Shown piece after piece: positions 25,332-34,842 of a stretch of 37,518 bases of DNA. The notes under the pieces were generated by a model. It worked only from the letters and a program-made list of their open reading frames with translations, made no database searches and had not been told where the DNA came from. This DNA is from Rhodonellum psychrophilum GCM71 = DSM 17998. Its GTDB lineage: Bacteria > Bacteroidota > Bacteroidia > Cytophagales > Cyclobacteriaceae. Positions within the stretch are counted from its first letter, which is position 1, and each line of letters starts with the position of its first letter. The stretch spans positions 1 through 37,518 of the forward strand of contig NZ_KB906699.1 in the NCBI RefSeq assembly GCF_000381545.1, read 5' to 3'. The position numbers and the translations under genes were made by a program.

Positions 25332-25793
25332 ATGGGTAAATTTAAGAAAAAAACCAAAGCTGAGATCAGTATTCCAACATCAGCTTTGCCGGATATTATC
25401 TTTATGTTGTTGTTCTTTTTCATGGTGACCACTGTGCTTAGAGAACAGGATCTATTGGTAGAACAAAAGCTCCCTCAAGCAACTCAGTTGCAGAAACTTG
25501 AAAAGAAGTCTTTGATTTCCTACCTTTTCGTAGGGAAACCCAAAAACGTTTCCTTGTATGGTTCAGAGCCAAGAATTCAAGCCAATGATGTTTTGATCAA
25601 CACCAAAGACATCGTGCTATGGGTGAATCAGGAAAAAGACAAATTGGGAGAAGCTGAAAGAGATCAAATTACCATCTCCATGAAGGCAGACAGAGAAGTG
25701 AAAATGGGTCCAATTTCCGATATTCAATTTGAATTGAGAGAAGCGGATGCACGTAAGTTAATGTATGCTTCAACAGGAAAAGTTGAGAATTAA
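25332..25793 (+). CDS. exbD: Biopolymer transport protein ExbD/TolR, shorter copy
   Basis: A 153-aa ExbD with the single helix LPDIIFMLLFFFMVTT, containing the key Asp21, and a C-terminal periplasmic domain (VKMGPISDIQFELREADARKLMY). Tandem ExbD paralogues of unequal length are usual in this phylum. It is the last gene of the operon and is followed by a terminator 23 nt downstream. Confidence 0.92.
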   Translation: MGKFKKKTKAEISIPTSALPDIIFMLLFFFMVTTVLREQDLLVEQKLPQATQLQKLEKKSLISYLFVGKPKNVSLYGSEPRIQANDVLINTKDIVLWVNQEKDKLGEAERDQITISMKADREVKMGPISDIQFELREADARKLMYASTGKVEN

Positions 25794-25815
25794 TCTTTCT
25801 TAATGATTTATATTG

Positions 25816-25846
25816 AAAAGCTATCTCGTTTGAGATAGCTTTTTTA
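25816..25846 (+). terminator. Terminator of the exbB-exbD operon
   Basis: AAAAGCTATCTC, GTTT loop and GAGATAGCTTTT form a perfect 12-bp stem with trailing Ts. It lies just upstream of the UMF1 permease gene, which thus probably has its own promoter. Confidence 0.9.
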
Positions 25847-25860
25847 ATTTTAATCCGAAA

Positions 25861-27189
25861 ATGGCCTTACCAGAACTGAAAAACAAGAAAAAGATTCAAA
25901 GGGCTTGGACGATGTACGATTGGGCCAATTCTGTTTACAGTCTGGTCATTACTTCCACCATTTTCCCAGTTTACTTCAATGGCGTAACCAAATCAGATGA
26001 ATTTGGATATACAGTAAAATTTTTTGGCTTTGACATTGTCAATACTGTTTTGTACTCCTACTCGATTTCTTTTTCCTTTTTGATAATTGCATTTTTGTCG
26101 CCATTACTTTCTGGAATGGCTGATTATGGAGGCAAAAAGCTTCTTTTTATGAAAATCTTCACTTATATGGGTTCTCTTGCATGTGTAGGTTTATTCTTTT
26201 TTGATGGGGATAATCTTGAATATGGAGTCATCTGTGCAATGCTGGCAAGTATTGGTTATGCCGGTAGCATAGTTTTTTACAATGCCTATTTGCCAGAAAT
26301 AGCAAATATTGAAGAATATGATTTCTTAAGTGCCAGAGGCTTTTCTTTGGGATATATTGGAAGTGTGATTTTATTGGTGGTGAATTTGTTTATGATCCAG
26401 TCTCCTGAATTTTTCGGAATATCTGATGGTGGGCAAGCTGCCAGGTGGTCTTTTTTAATTACAGGTTTATGGTGGGCTGGTTTCGCACAGATTCCTTTTC
26501 ATTTCCTGCCCAAGAATCCCTACAATCGAAAAGTCCAAAAATCACTTTTTTCGAAAGGGTATCATGAAATCAGAAGAGTGTTCAAAGAAGTGCGGGAAAC
26601 TACAGTGATGAATAGGTTTTTGGCCGCCTTTCTTTTCTATAGTATGGGAGTCCAAACAGTCATGTACCTTGCAGCATCTTTTGGGGACAAAGAATTGGGT
26701 CTTCCTGGGGACAAGTTGATTGTGACGATTTTGATTATTCAATTTGTCGCCATTGGTGGGAGCTTTCTGTTTGCCTACGTATCTAAACTCTTTGGTAATA
26801 AAAACTCTTTGGTCATCATGGTGTTTATTTGGGTTTTTATTTGTGTTGCCGCATATTATGTCATTTCCGAATACCAATTTTATGCCTTGGCTTTTGTGGT
26901 GGGAATGGTTATGGGTGGGATCCAATCCCTTTCCCGATCTACCTATGCGAAGTTGATTCCTCCTGATACAATAGATCATGCCTCTTATTTCAGTTTCTTT
27001 GATGTTACCGAAAAGATAGCGATCGTACTTGGGACATTTTCTTATGGGTTGATCGAACAACTCTCAGGAAGTATGAGAAATAGTTCGCTTGCACTCGCTC
27101 TCTTTTTCTTTGTCGGCTTGGGATTTCTTATATTGGTTAAAATACCCAAAAGGAATCTAGAAATGTCTTCCAAGGTCGAACATGCTTAG
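25861..27189 (+). CDS. MFS transporter, UMF1 (Atg22-like) family
   Basis: A 442-aa inner-membrane permease with about 12 helices. The opening IQRAWTMYDWANSVYSLVITSTIFPVYF is the hallmark of the UMF1 family (related to yeast Atg22, an amino acid effluxer). LSGMADYGGKKLLFM is the MFS A-like loop between helices 2 and 3, and GGIQSLSRSTYAKLIPP recurs in the family. The substrate is unknown. The last eight bases overlap the start of the NAD(P)HX repair gene, so the two are probably translated from one mRNA. Confidence 0.9.
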   Translation: MALPELKNKKKIQRAWTMYDWANSVYSLVITSTIFPVYFNGVTKSDEFGYTVKFFGFDIVNTVLYSYSISFSFLIIAFLSPLLSGMADYGGKKLLFMKIFTYMGSLACVGLFFFDGDNLEYGVICAMLASIGYAGSIVFYNAYLPEIANIEEYDFLSARGFSLGYIGSVILLVVNLFMIQSPEFFGISDGGQAARWSFLITGLWWAGFAQIPFHFLPKNPYNRKVQKSLFSKGYHEIRRVFKEVRETTVMNRFLAAFLFYSMGVQTVMYLAASFGDKELGLPGDKLIVTILIIQFVAIGGSFLFAYVSKLFGNKNSLVIMVFIWVFICVAAYYVISEYQFYALAFVVGMVMGGIQSLSRSTYAKLIPPDTIDHASYFSFFDVTEKIAIVLGTFSYGLIEQLSGSMRNSSLALALFFFVGLGFLILVKIPKRNLEMSSKVEHA

Positions 27190-28657
27190 TATTATTCCCG
27201 GTAAGAAGGTTTCTCAATTGGACCAAGCACATATCCAAAGAGAAGGTATCAGTGGACTTGAACTAATGGAAAGTGCTGCAAATGCTTTTGTCTCCTGGTT
27301 TATCGATAAATTCAAGTCCCCCGAGGTTCCAATTTATATTTTTTGTGGACCGGGCAACAATGGTGGAGATGGCATTGCGATCGCAAGGCTCTTATATCAA
27401 ATGGGGTATCAGATAAGCATAATTAAATTCGAACATCTTTCTAATTGTTCCTCCAATTTTCAAGCGAATTTCAATCGGTTACCAAAAACCATCCCGATTA
27501 TGGATTTTGATACCTTTGAATTTATTCTCCCTGAGAAAACCTTTGTTATTGATGCCGTATTAGGGGTGGGTCTTGATAGGCCACTTTCTGGAATTTACCT
27601 TGATTTAATTCTAAAACTGAATGGTTTGTCAGCCACAAAAATTGCGATAGATATTCCTTCAGGAATTCCGTCGGATGGGGTTTTGGTAGGGGATGCCTTT
27701 CATGCGGATTATTCTGTTACTTTTCAATTTCCTAAGTTGGCAATGCTTTTTCCCGAGCATGCTTTGTACACAGGGGAGATTATAATTGTGGATATCGGTA
27801 TTTCCGATGGTCTTTTGAACCAATTTGGGGAAGATAAATTTTTCATTCAGAAAAAAGATTTGGCTATCCGTCATAAGTTCTTCCATAAATTTAGCCACAA
27901 AGGAGATTTTGGAAGGGTGCTTTTGATTGGTGGAAGTCCCGGTAAAGTTGGTGCGATTTTGATGGCGAGCAGGGCTGCGCTAAGGACCGGAAGTGGTTTG
28001 GTCCATTGTCATCTCCCTGGATCTGAATCCTCTTCCTCTCTTGTCGTTGCCGCGGAAATAATGGCGGTTGCGGATAGTGAGTTGGAAATGTTGGATAATT
28101 TTGATGCGATTGGAGTTGGGCCTGGTTGGGGGATTCAAAATGATTTTTCCTTTTTTGAAAGCTTATTGAATCGATTTCGAAAACCTGTCGTCATCGATGC
28201 AGATGGGTTGAATACGCTTGCCCTTTATCCGCATTTGTTAAAATTATTACCTTTACAGAGTATTCTCACGCCACATTTTAAGGAGTTTGAAAGGTTGGTC
28301 GGGGATTGTTCGAATCATTTGGAAAGGTTGGAGAAGGCAAGGAGTTTTTCCCGGAAAAACAATTGCATTTTGATTCTTAAGGGTGCTTTTACCTCGATTT
28401 CATTGCCCAACGGGAAGCAGTTTTTTAATTCTACCGGCAATCAATATATGGCGACCGCTGGGTCAGGGGATGTTTTGACTGGAATAATCACTTCCTTTTT
28501 AGGCCAGGGATATTCATCGGAAAATGCCGCTATCTGTGGGGTGTATCATCATGGATTGGCCGGGGAGCTTGCCTCAGTTTCGAAAAAGAGAGGAATGATT
28601 GCTTCTGATATCATTGAAGCCATTCCAGAAACCTTTGTCCAAATGCAGATTTTTTAA
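27182..28657 (+). CDS. nnr: Bifunctional NAD(P)H-hydrate epimerase / ADP-dependent NAD(P)H-hydrate dehydratase
   Basis: Repairs NAD(P)H damaged by hydration: the N-terminal domain epimerises R/S-NAD(P)HX, and the C-terminal domain dehydrates it with ADP. The 491-aa protein has the YjeF_N motifs (CGPGNNGGDGIAIARLL, AVLGVGLDRPL, IDIPSGIPSDG) and the YjeF_C/carbohydrate-kinase motifs (GGSPGKVGAILMASRAAL, TPHFKEFERL, ATAGSGDVLTGII). This fused layout is standard in many bacteria. Its start overlaps the preceding permease gene by eight bases. Confidence 0.95.
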   Translation: MLSIIPGKKVSQLDQAHIQREGISGLELMESAANAFVSWFIDKFKSPEVPIYIFCGPGNNGGDGIAIARLLYQMGYQISIIKFEHLSNCSSNFQANFNRLPKTIPIMDFDTFEFILPEKTFVIDAVLGVGLDRPLSGIYLDLILKLNGLSATKIAIDIPSGIPSDGVLVGDAFHADYSVTFQFPKLAMLFPEHALYTGEIIIVDIGISDGLLNQFGEDKFFIQKKDLAIRHKFFHKFSHKGDFGRVLLIGGSPGKVGAILMASRAALRTGSGLVHCHLPGSESSSSLVVAAEIMAVADSELEMLDNFDAIGVGPGWGIQNDFSFFESLLNRFRKPVVIDADGLNTLALYPHLLKLLPLQSILTPHFKEFERLVGDCSNHLERLEKARSFSRKNNCILILKGAFTSISLPNGKQFFNSTGNQYMATAGSGDVLTGIITSFLGQGYSSENAAICGVYHHGLAGELASVSKKRGMIASDIIEAIPETFVQMQIF

Positions 28658-28725
28658 TTCCTGTGTATCTGAATGGGTAGAACTTTAATTTGCCCCAAAG
28701 AGTTAAGGTTTTGTATTTTATTAGG

Positions 28726-29967
28726 ATGAAGAAAGAAAAACTTTTGCTTTGGACCCTTGCGGCCATCAATTTCACACACATTGTGGATTTTATGATCATC
28801 ATGCCCCTGGGGCCACAATTGATGAGAATGTTTGAGATTACACCAAGGGAATTTGGCTTATTGGTTTCTTCATACACCTTTAGCGCTGGATTCAGCAGCT
28901 TTTTGGGCGCTTTTTTCCTGGATAAATATGATAGGAAAAGCATTCTACTTTGGGTTTTTGTAGGTTTTCTTTTGGGGACTTTGGCTTGCGCCCTGTCTCC
29001 GAGTTATCCGGTCTTGTTAATGGCTAGAATTTTTTCAGGCTTTTTTGGGGGTTTGACCTCTGCACTGGTTTTGTCCATAATAGGAGATACCATTCCTGAA
29101 GGAAGAAGGGGTAGGGCAATGGGTTGGGTGATGGCAGCGTTCTCCGTTGCTTCTGTTTTTGGTGTCCCTTTTGGATTGTTCATTGCAAGTATGTCCACTT
29201 GGCACGCACCATTTTATTTTCTTTTGGGGTTGTCGGGGATTATTTTCTTGATGATTTTCAAATTTATCCCTAAAATCACACAGCATTTGGGAAAACAAAT
29301 AACAAAGCCCACCCCAATTCAAGTAATTAGAAGAGTGACAGGTAATCCCAATCAAATGAGGGCAATTTCATTGACCATCATGATGATGTTGGGTCAATTT
29401 TCCATTATTCCCTTTCTGAGTCCATATATGGTGGCCAATGTTGGTTTTACGGATATGGAACTTACCTATGTTTATATGGCAGGTGGTTTTTTCACCATCT
29501 TCACCTCCCCTTGGGTAGGTAGGATGAGTGATCAATATGGGATGATCAAGGTCTTCAGCGTTTTTATGGCCTTGAATATTATCCCGATTGCCATTATTAC
29601 GAACTTGGGTGTGACGCCTATTCCTTATGTTTTGTTGGCGTCCACCCTGTTTTTCGTGACTTCCAATGGTAGAATGGTTCCCGCAACAGCCTTGATCACC
29701 GCTACCGCAAAAATTGAAAATAGGGGGAGTTTTTTGAGCTTCAACTCATCAGTCCAACAACTTGCTGCAGGTCTTGCATCTTTTGTTGCAGGGATGATCC
29801 TAGTGGAGGGTGCAAATGGAGAATTGATCAATTATAACATTGTGGGTTATGCGGCCATTGGTCTCAGTTTACTTTGTATTCCGTTGGCAAGAAGGATTAA
29901 GATAATTGAATCACTTCCGATTATAGGGGATGAAATTCCAGCAGAAGAAGTTTCCAACGAAGCCTAA
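28726..29967 (+). CDS. MFS transporter
   Basis: A 413-aa major facilitator with 12 predicted helices. It has a MFS motif A-like loop DKYDRKSILLW after helix 2 and a second repeat with GRMSDQYGMIKVF after helix 8. It most resembles drug/sugar efflux permeases of the AraJ/YdhP type; the substrate is unknown. A TTG 36 nt upstream opens the frame, but MKKEKLLLWTLAAINF is a natural membrane-protein start. The gene converges on asnS with a shared terminator. Confidence 0.88.
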   Translation: MKKEKLLLWTLAAINFTHIVDFMIIMPLGPQLMRMFEITPREFGLLVSSYTFSAGFSSFLGAFFLDKYDRKSILLWVFVGFLLGTLACALSPSYPVLLMARIFSGFFGGLTSALVLSIIGDTIPEGRRGRAMGWVMAAFSVASVFGVPFGLFIASMSTWHAPFYFLLGLSGIIFLMIFKFIPKITQHLGKQITKPTPIQVIRRVTGNPNQMRAISLTIMMMLGQFSIIPFLSPYMVANVGFTDMELTYVYMAGGFFTIFTSPWVGRMSDQYGMIKVFSVFMALNIIPIAIITNLGVTPIPYVLLASTLFFVTSNGRMVPATALITATAKIENRGSFLSFNSSVQQLAAGLASFVAGMILVEGANGELINYNIVGYAAIGLSLLCIPLARRIKIIESLPIIGDEIPAEEVSNEA

Positions 29968-30008
29968 AAAAAAAGGTCATGGGATTTAGAACCCCATGAC
30001 CTTTTTTG
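29968..30008. terminator. Bidirectional terminator between the MFS gene and asnS
   Basis: A 15-bp stem (A-rich arm plus GGTCATGGG against CCCATGACC plus T-rich arm) with a 9-nt loop serves both converging genes. Confidence 0.9.
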
Positions 30009-30025
30009 TGATAATGATTTAAAAC

Positions 30026-31477
30026 TTAAAATTCTGCATTACCAGGTGTTCTGGGAAATGCGATTACGTCCCGGATATTGGACATTCCGGTAACGAACAG
30101 CACCATTCTTTCGAATCCCAAACCAAAACCGGCATGTGGAGCGGCACCAAATCTTCTCGTATCCAAATACCACCACATTTCCTCTTGGGGGATATCCATT
30201 TCTTCCATTCTTTTGGTCAATAGCTCTAGGCGTTCCTCTCTTTGGGATCCACCGACAATTTCTCCGATTCCCGGAAAAAGAATATCCATGGCAGCAACTG
30301 TTTTGCCGTCATCATTTTGCCTCATGTAAAAGGATTTGATCTCTTTTGGATAGTCGGTCAAGATAACGGGTTTTTTAAAATGTTTTTCTACCAGAAAACG
30401 CTCATGTTCTGATTGTAGGTCTACTCCCCAATCTTCGATCAGAAACTGAAATTTTTTCTTTTTGTTCGGAGTGGAATTTTTGAGAATATGGATAGCTTCG
30501 GTGTAGGTTATTCTTTCAAATTCATTGTTGACGACAAAATTCAACCTTTCCAATAAGCCCATTTCACTTCTTAATTCAACCTTTTTTGCCTGATCTTCCT
30601 CGGAAGCCCTTTGGTCAAGAAAAACAAGGTCATCCTGGCAGTTTTCCAAAGCATAGGAAATCACATATTTCAGAAAGTCTTCTGCCAAGTTTTGGTTGTC
30701 CTCTGCGTCAAAGAAGGCCATTTCAGGTTCAATCATCCAAAATTCGGCCAAATGTCTGGCAGTATTTGAATTTTCAGCCCTGAAAGTTGGCCCAAAGGTA
30801 TAGATCTCCGAAAGTGCCATTGCTGCCAATTCCCCTTCCAGCTGTCCTGAAACAGTTAGGTTGGTCTCCCGCTCAAAGAAATCTTCCTTGTAATCTATTT
30901 CCCCTTTATCGGTTTTGGGTGGGTTTTTAAGATCGAGTGTAGTCACCCTGAAAGTTTCTCCTGCTCCCTCGGCATCCGAAGCGGTAATTATAGGCGTGTG
31001 GATATAGAAGAACCCTTTGTCATTGAAATATTTATGAACCGCAAAAGCAAGGGCGTGGCGTACTCTGAATATAGCCCCAAAAGTATTGGTCCTCATTCTG
31101 AGGTGGGCGATTTCCCTTAAGAACTCCAAGGAGTGTTTCTTGGGTTGAAGTGGGAATTTTTCAGGATCTGCTTCCCCCAGGATCTCTATTGATTTGGATA
31201 TGATTTCGGTTTGTTGGCCAGCACCCTGAGATTGAACAATTTCACCAGTGACTTTTATGCAAGCACCAGTGGTGATTTTCTTCAAGATATCTTCAGGGAT
31301 CAAATTCGGATCCGCTACTGCTTGGTAATTTTTGATTGTTGAGCCATCATTCAACGCGATAAAAGATACGTTTTTGTTGCTTCGCTTCGTTCTTACCCAG
31401 CCCATGATTGTAACATCGTGACCGGTTTCATCACTTTCCAAAAGTGATTTGATTTTAATTCTGCTGTTGAATGCCAT
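30026..31477 (-). CDS. asnS: Asparaginyl-tRNA synthetase
   Basis: Charges tRNA-Asn with asparagine. The 483-aa class IIb synthetase has an N-terminal OB-fold anticodon domain ([25 protein letters not shown]) and the catalytic core. The core motifs are [19 protein letters not shown] (motif 2 region), [26 protein letters not shown], and [15 protein letters not shown] (motif 3). The asparagine-specific type is favoured over AspRS by length and by the AEGAGE segment. It is transcribed alone, against the MFS gene. Confidence 0.95.
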   Translation of the reverse strand: MAFNSRIKIKSLLESDETGHDVTIMGWVRTKRSNKNVSFIALNDGSTIKNYQAVADPNLIPEDILKKITTGACIKVTGEIVQSQGAGQQTEIISKSIEILGEADPEKFPLQPKKHSLEFLREIAHLRMRTNTFGAIFRVRHALAFAVHKYFNDKGFFYIHTPIITASDAEGAGETFRVTTLDLKNPPKTDKGEIDYKEDFFERETNLTVSGQLEGELAAMALSEIYTFGPTFRAENSNTARHLAEFWMIEPEMAFFDAEDNQNLAEDFLKYVISYALENCQDDLVFLDQRASEEDQAKKVELRSEMGLLERLNFVVNNEFERITYTEAIHILKNSTPNKKKKFQFLIEDWGVDLQSEHERFLVEKHFKKPVILTDYPKEIKSFYMRQNDDGKTVAAMDILFPGIGEIVGGSQREERLELLTKRMEEMDIPQEEMWWYLDTRRFGAAPHAGFGLGFERMVLFVTGMSNIRDVIAFPRTPGNAEF

Positions 31478-31668
31478 CTTTAAAGATTATTAATTCCGTT
31501 TTTATAATAGAACATGAGTTAGTTCGGGTAAGCGGAATGCAAAAAAACGATATTCTTAGCTTTTTATCAAAAAATTGATCTTATTTCCTAAATTTGGAAA
31601 AGAAAAGTGCATTGATCGCCTTAGTTCATAGGTTTTTTCTTTCCACTCATTAATCAAAAGTATCCTTT

Positions 31669-33123
31669 ATGCAAAAATTAAATTTAAGTCAGGTATTATC
31701 CCAGAAACTTTCCCCTCAGCAAATTCAATTTATAAAATTGTTGCAGGTGCCTACGGTCGAGTTGGATGCAAGGGTAGAGGAGGAGTTGGAAATAAATCCT
31801 GCTTTGGAAGAGGGTAAAGATGAAGAAAAAGACCAGAATGAGGATGAATTTCCAGAGTCATATGAGGAGGATTCAGGGAAGGAAGAAAGCGATGTGAATA
31901 TCGACGATTATCTGAATGAGGATTATGGAGGATACAAGATGCAAGGTGATGGGAATTATTCCCCTGACGATGATGATCGAGAAATCCCTATTTCAAGCGG
32001 GGTATCGCTTCATGAGCAACTGATCACCCAACTTGGTTTTTTGAAACTGGATGAGCATCAGAAAATTATTGGAAGACAATTGATTGGGAGTATAGAAAAT
32101 GATGGGTATATCCGGCGGGATTTGGAAGCCATTATCAATGATCTTGCATTCAGTCAAAATATGGAGATCGATATCGATGAGGTAGAGGAAATCCTAAGAA
32201 AAATTCAGGCATTTGATCCAGCTGGAATTGCTGCTCGAAATCTCCAAGAATGTTTATTGATCCAATTGGAACGCAAGGAACATTCCGATGACCCTACTGT
32301 CATGAATGCAATTAGAATTGTAGGGGAGTGTTTTGAGGAGTTCACAAAAAAGCATTATCCCAAAATTCAGAAAAAACTGAACATTGAGGATGATGAATTG
32401 AAGGATGCTATCCAAATGATCACCAGGCTTAACCCCAAACCGGGGGGAGCTGCGGATGGAATGGTCAAAACTCAGTATATTTTCCCGGATTTCATTCTCA
32501 ATAATGTGGAAGGGAAACTTGATATTTTGCTTAATTCTAAAAATGCGCCGGAATTGAGGGTAAGCAGGTCTTATTCAGAGATGTTCAATGCGTATGAGAA
32601 AAGCGACAAAAAAGACAAAAAGCTCAAGGAAACGGTCACTTTTGTGAAGCAGAAACTTGATGCAGCAAAATGGTTCATTGACGCCATTAAACAAAGGCAA
32701 CACACCCTTCTTAAGACGATGCATGCCATTTTGAATTTTCAAATTGATTTTTTCCAAGATGGTGATGAGACCAAGCTCCGGCCAATGATCCTGAAAGACA
32801 TTGCCGAAAGAATAGATATGGATATTTCTACGGTTTCCCGAGTGGCCAACAGTAAATCGATTCAAACTGAATTCGGTATTTTTCCGCTGAAGTACTTTTT
32901 CTCAGAAGGTATTGCAACGGACTCGGGTGAGGATGTGAGCAATAAAGAAGTGAAAAGTGTTTTGCAGACGATGGTGGATGAGGAAGATAAGCGCAAACCG
33001 CTCTCTGATGATAAATTGGTGAAGATGCTGAATGGAAAAGGATACAATATTGCAAGGCGAACGGTAGCTAAATATCGTGAGCAATTGCAAATCCCTGTGG
33101 CAAGATTAAGAAAAGAACTTTAA
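31669..33123 (+). CDS. rpoN: RNA polymerase sigma-54 factor
   Basis: The alternative sigma factor that recognises -24/-12 promoters and needs an AAA+ activator. The 484-aa protein has region I (LNLSQVLSQKLSPQQIQFIKLLQVP), an acidic region II (EEGKDEEKDQNEDEFPESYEED), the core-binding and HTH regions, and the RpoN box ARRTVAKYREQLQIP near the C-terminus. No activator gene is in the window. A TAAATTTG box (31589-31596) upstream is a possible -7 element without a good -33. The PAP2-like gene starts immediately after its stop. Confidence 0.96.
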   Translation: MQKLNLSQVLSQKLSPQQIQFIKLLQVPTVELDARVEEELEINPALEEGKDEEKDQNEDEFPESYEEDSGKEESDVNIDDYLNEDYGGYKMQGDGNYSPDDDDREIPISSGVSLHEQLITQLGFLKLDEHQKIIGRQLIGSIENDGYIRRDLEAIINDLAFSQNMEIDIDEVEEILRKIQAFDPAGIAARNLQECLLIQLERKEHSDDPTVMNAIRIVGECFEEFTKKHYPKIQKKLNIEDDELKDAIQMITRLNPKPGGAADGMVKTQYIFPDFILNNVEGKLDILLNSKNAPELRVSRSYSEMFNAYEKSDKKDKKLKETVTFVKQKLDAAKWFIDAIKQRQHTLLKTMHAILNFQIDFFQDGDETKLRPMILKDIAERIDMDISTVSRVANSKSIQTEFGIFPLKYFFSEGIATDSGEDVSNKEVKSVLQTMVDEEDKRKPLSDDKLVKMLNGKGYNIARRTVAKYREQLQIPVARLRKEL

Positions 33124-33747
33124 GTGGGTAGAAGACTTTCAGAAATAATATCATTGCTGTTTCAGCCTTTGGTGATGCCCTCCTTGATCTTTTTGTTTTT
33201 GCTTTACGGGATGCAGGAGTCCAGTATAGCAACTGGGGGGGACAAGAATCAGATTTTTTCGGTAATTGTGGTCAATACTTTGGTGTTGCCTTTGTTCATG
33301 ATTTTCATATTGCGATTAACCAAGGTTATTCCTTCGGTTTTAATAGAGGATAAAAAAGACAGGATTTTCCCGTTTTCGATTATCAGCATGTTGTATTTCA
33401 TTACTTCTTACTTGTTTTATGTCAAAGCATGGGTCGATTTTACTTTGGTCTTTACCTTGTTCGTCCTGACGGTTTGTTTGATACTTTTAACCAGCATCAC
33501 TGTTTTTTGGAAAATTAGCGCCCACATGACAGGGGTATCGGGATTGCTCGCAATTGTTTTGGTGATGAGCCTTAGGTATCCAATGGTCGATTTACTCTAT
33601 CCACTCATCGGTGTTATTATTTTGTCTGGTGCAATTGCCTCTGCAAGACTTCACCTAAACGCACATTCTCCCCTAGAAATATTCGGGGGGTTTTTGTTGG
33701 GCTTTGTCGTCTGCTTTTCATCTTTTTACTACCTTTTGTTTACATAA
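33124..33747 (+). CDS. PAP2-like integral membrane protein
   Basis: A 207-aa protein with about six helices. The three PAP2 phosphatase motifs can be traced but are weak: DKKDRIFP (K...RxxP), KISAHMTG (normally PSGH) and ARLHLNAHSPLEI (normally SRxxxxxHxxxD). A lipid or undecaprenyl phosphatase function is therefore uncertain; it may be a non-catalytic relative. The start is GTG, directly abutting the rpoN stop without any gap, so translation is likely coupled to rpoN. Confidence 0.72.
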   Translation: MGRRLSEIISLLFQPLVMPSLIFLFLLYGMQESSIATGGDKNQIFSVIVVNTLVLPLFMIFILRLTKVIPSVLIEDKKDRIFPFSIISMLYFITSYLFYVKAWVDFTLVFTLFVLTVCLILLTSITVFWKISAHMTGVSGLLAIVLVMSLRYPMVDLLYPLIGVIILSGAIASARLHLNAHSPLEIFGGFLLGFVVCFSSFYYLLFT

Positions 33748-33777
33748 AAAAAGACCGGATTTCTCCGGTCTTTTTTT
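33747..33777. terminator. Bidirectional terminator after the PAP2-like gene
   Basis: AAAAAA plus GACCGGA, TTTC loop, TCCGGTC plus TTTTTTT. It lies between two converging genes and can serve both. Confidence 0.92.
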
Positions 33778-33800
33778 ATGCTTGTTTTTCACTTTGGAAT

Positions 33801-34538
33801 CTAAAAGAGTGCTACCGACAATCCAAAATTAATTTGATTGGTTTTGGTATTGAAAGGTCCTTTATCCTTAGAAAACACTTCATTTAACCCATAATATCCC
33901 CAAACATTGAAGCCAGACGTCCCAACCCTTGTCAATATACCGTATCTGATTGGATTGATCCCGTACGATTGTTTATCCTTTATTTTTCTTTCTAATTCAT
34001 TCTCATCTGTATAAGAGATTTTTGTTTGCGAATCAAAAAGAAATCCGATTTTCCCTCCAACGGCTATTCTCATCCCCTTATCATAATTGGTTTTATTAAA
34101 ATGATAACGGAATTCCAACGGGATATCCACATAATTGAGAGATACGTTGTTTTTTCCGATGGTTATTTCATCCCCATATACATCCTTTACTTCTAATAAT
34201 CGACTTGAAGTTGGACCTTTCAAAGGATCATTGAATAAATTTTGGTCTTCTTTGAAAGCTAATTTATCCAAACCCAATCCTAAACCCGGATTAAAAGTGA
34301 CCCCTGAATTCTCACCGAATAATTTGACCGGCAATTGGTAGGAGATGTTAAAGGTTCTTGATGGGAATAAACTGGTAGCCAATTCATCAGGCTTATTGTT
34401 TAAGGTATTTAACCCAATGTCAATAAAGAGGTCACCTTTAATGTTAGGCCTTCCCCCTATGGGCGTTTTCTCTTTTTCTTGGGCAAACAATGAGAATGTT
34501 ATCAAATAAGCCAATAAAACTGCTGTAAGTCTTTTCAT
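33801..34538 (-). CDS. Secreted outer-membrane beta-barrel-like protein
   Basis: A 245-aa protein with a signal peptide (MKRLTAVLLAYLITFSLFAQ) and long alternating beta segments (for example FNISYQLPVKLFGE and VSLNYVDIPLEFRYHF). The C-terminus ends NQINFGLSVALF with a terminal aromatic residue, typical of outer-membrane barrels. The phrase LNYVDIPLEFRY echoes the two PorT-like proteins at 12-13.5 kb, so it may be a distant member of that family. It has no recognised partner and its role is unknown. Confidence 0.78.
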   Translation of the reverse strand: MKRLTAVLLAYLITFSLFAQEKEKTPIGGRPNIKGDLFIDIGLNTLNNKPDELATSLFPSRTFNISYQLPVKLFGENSGVTFNPGLGLGLDKLAFKEDQNLFNDPLKGPTSSRLLEVKDVYGDEITIGKNNVSLNYVDIPLEFRYHFNKTNYDKGMRIAVGGKIGFLFDSQTKISYTDENELERKIKDKQSYGINPIRYGILTRVGTSGFNVWGYYGLNEVFSKDKGPFNTKTNQINFGLSVALF

Positions 34539-34697
34539 GAAAGATGGAATTGTATTAAAATAATAAGGCGCTAAATTATAAAAACATACTTGATTTTTAT
34601 TCCTTTTGATCTTAATAATTCTTAATAATCAAGTTGGACCGCACTTTGTCTTTTGAAAAATTCGATTGAACTCATTTTTTTAATTTGAAAATATGGT

Positions 34698-34705
34698 TAC
34701 ATTTG
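34698..34705 (+). promoter_or_regulatory. Likely -7 box for tRNA-Arg
   Basis: TACATTTG lies 12 nt before the mature tRNA and matches TAnnTTTG. The following GCAATCCC also matches the sequence after the first rRNA promoter box (37071-37077). No TTG lies at 17-23 nt upstream. Confidence 0.5.
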
Positions 34706-34717
34706 CAATCCCAATAC

Positions 34718-34791
34718 GGCTTCGTAGCTCAACTGAATAGAGCACCTGATTACGGCTCAGGAGGTTTCAGGTTTGAATCCTGACGAGGTCA
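34718..34791 (+). tRNA. tRNA-Arg (anticodon ACG)
   Basis: Acceptor GGCTTCG pairs with CGAGGTC (two G-T pairs), D-stem GCTC/GAGC, anticodon stem CCTGA/TCAGG with loop TTACGGC (anticodon ACG), T-stem TCAGG/CCTGA with loop TTTGAAT, discriminator A. CCA is not encoded. The ACG anticodon, with A34 usually changed to inosine, reads CGN codons. Confidence 0.95.
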
Positions 34792-34796
34792 CTACT

Positions 34797-34820
34797 AGCG
34801 CTCTTCAGAGCGTTGTTTTT
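34797..34820 (+). terminator. Terminator of tRNA-Arg
   Basis: CGCTCT, loop TC, AGAGCG plus flanking A/G-T pairs, then a T run. It lies just after the tRNA. Confidence 0.8.
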
Positions 34821-34842
34821 AACATACTTGTTTTCTTTTTGT

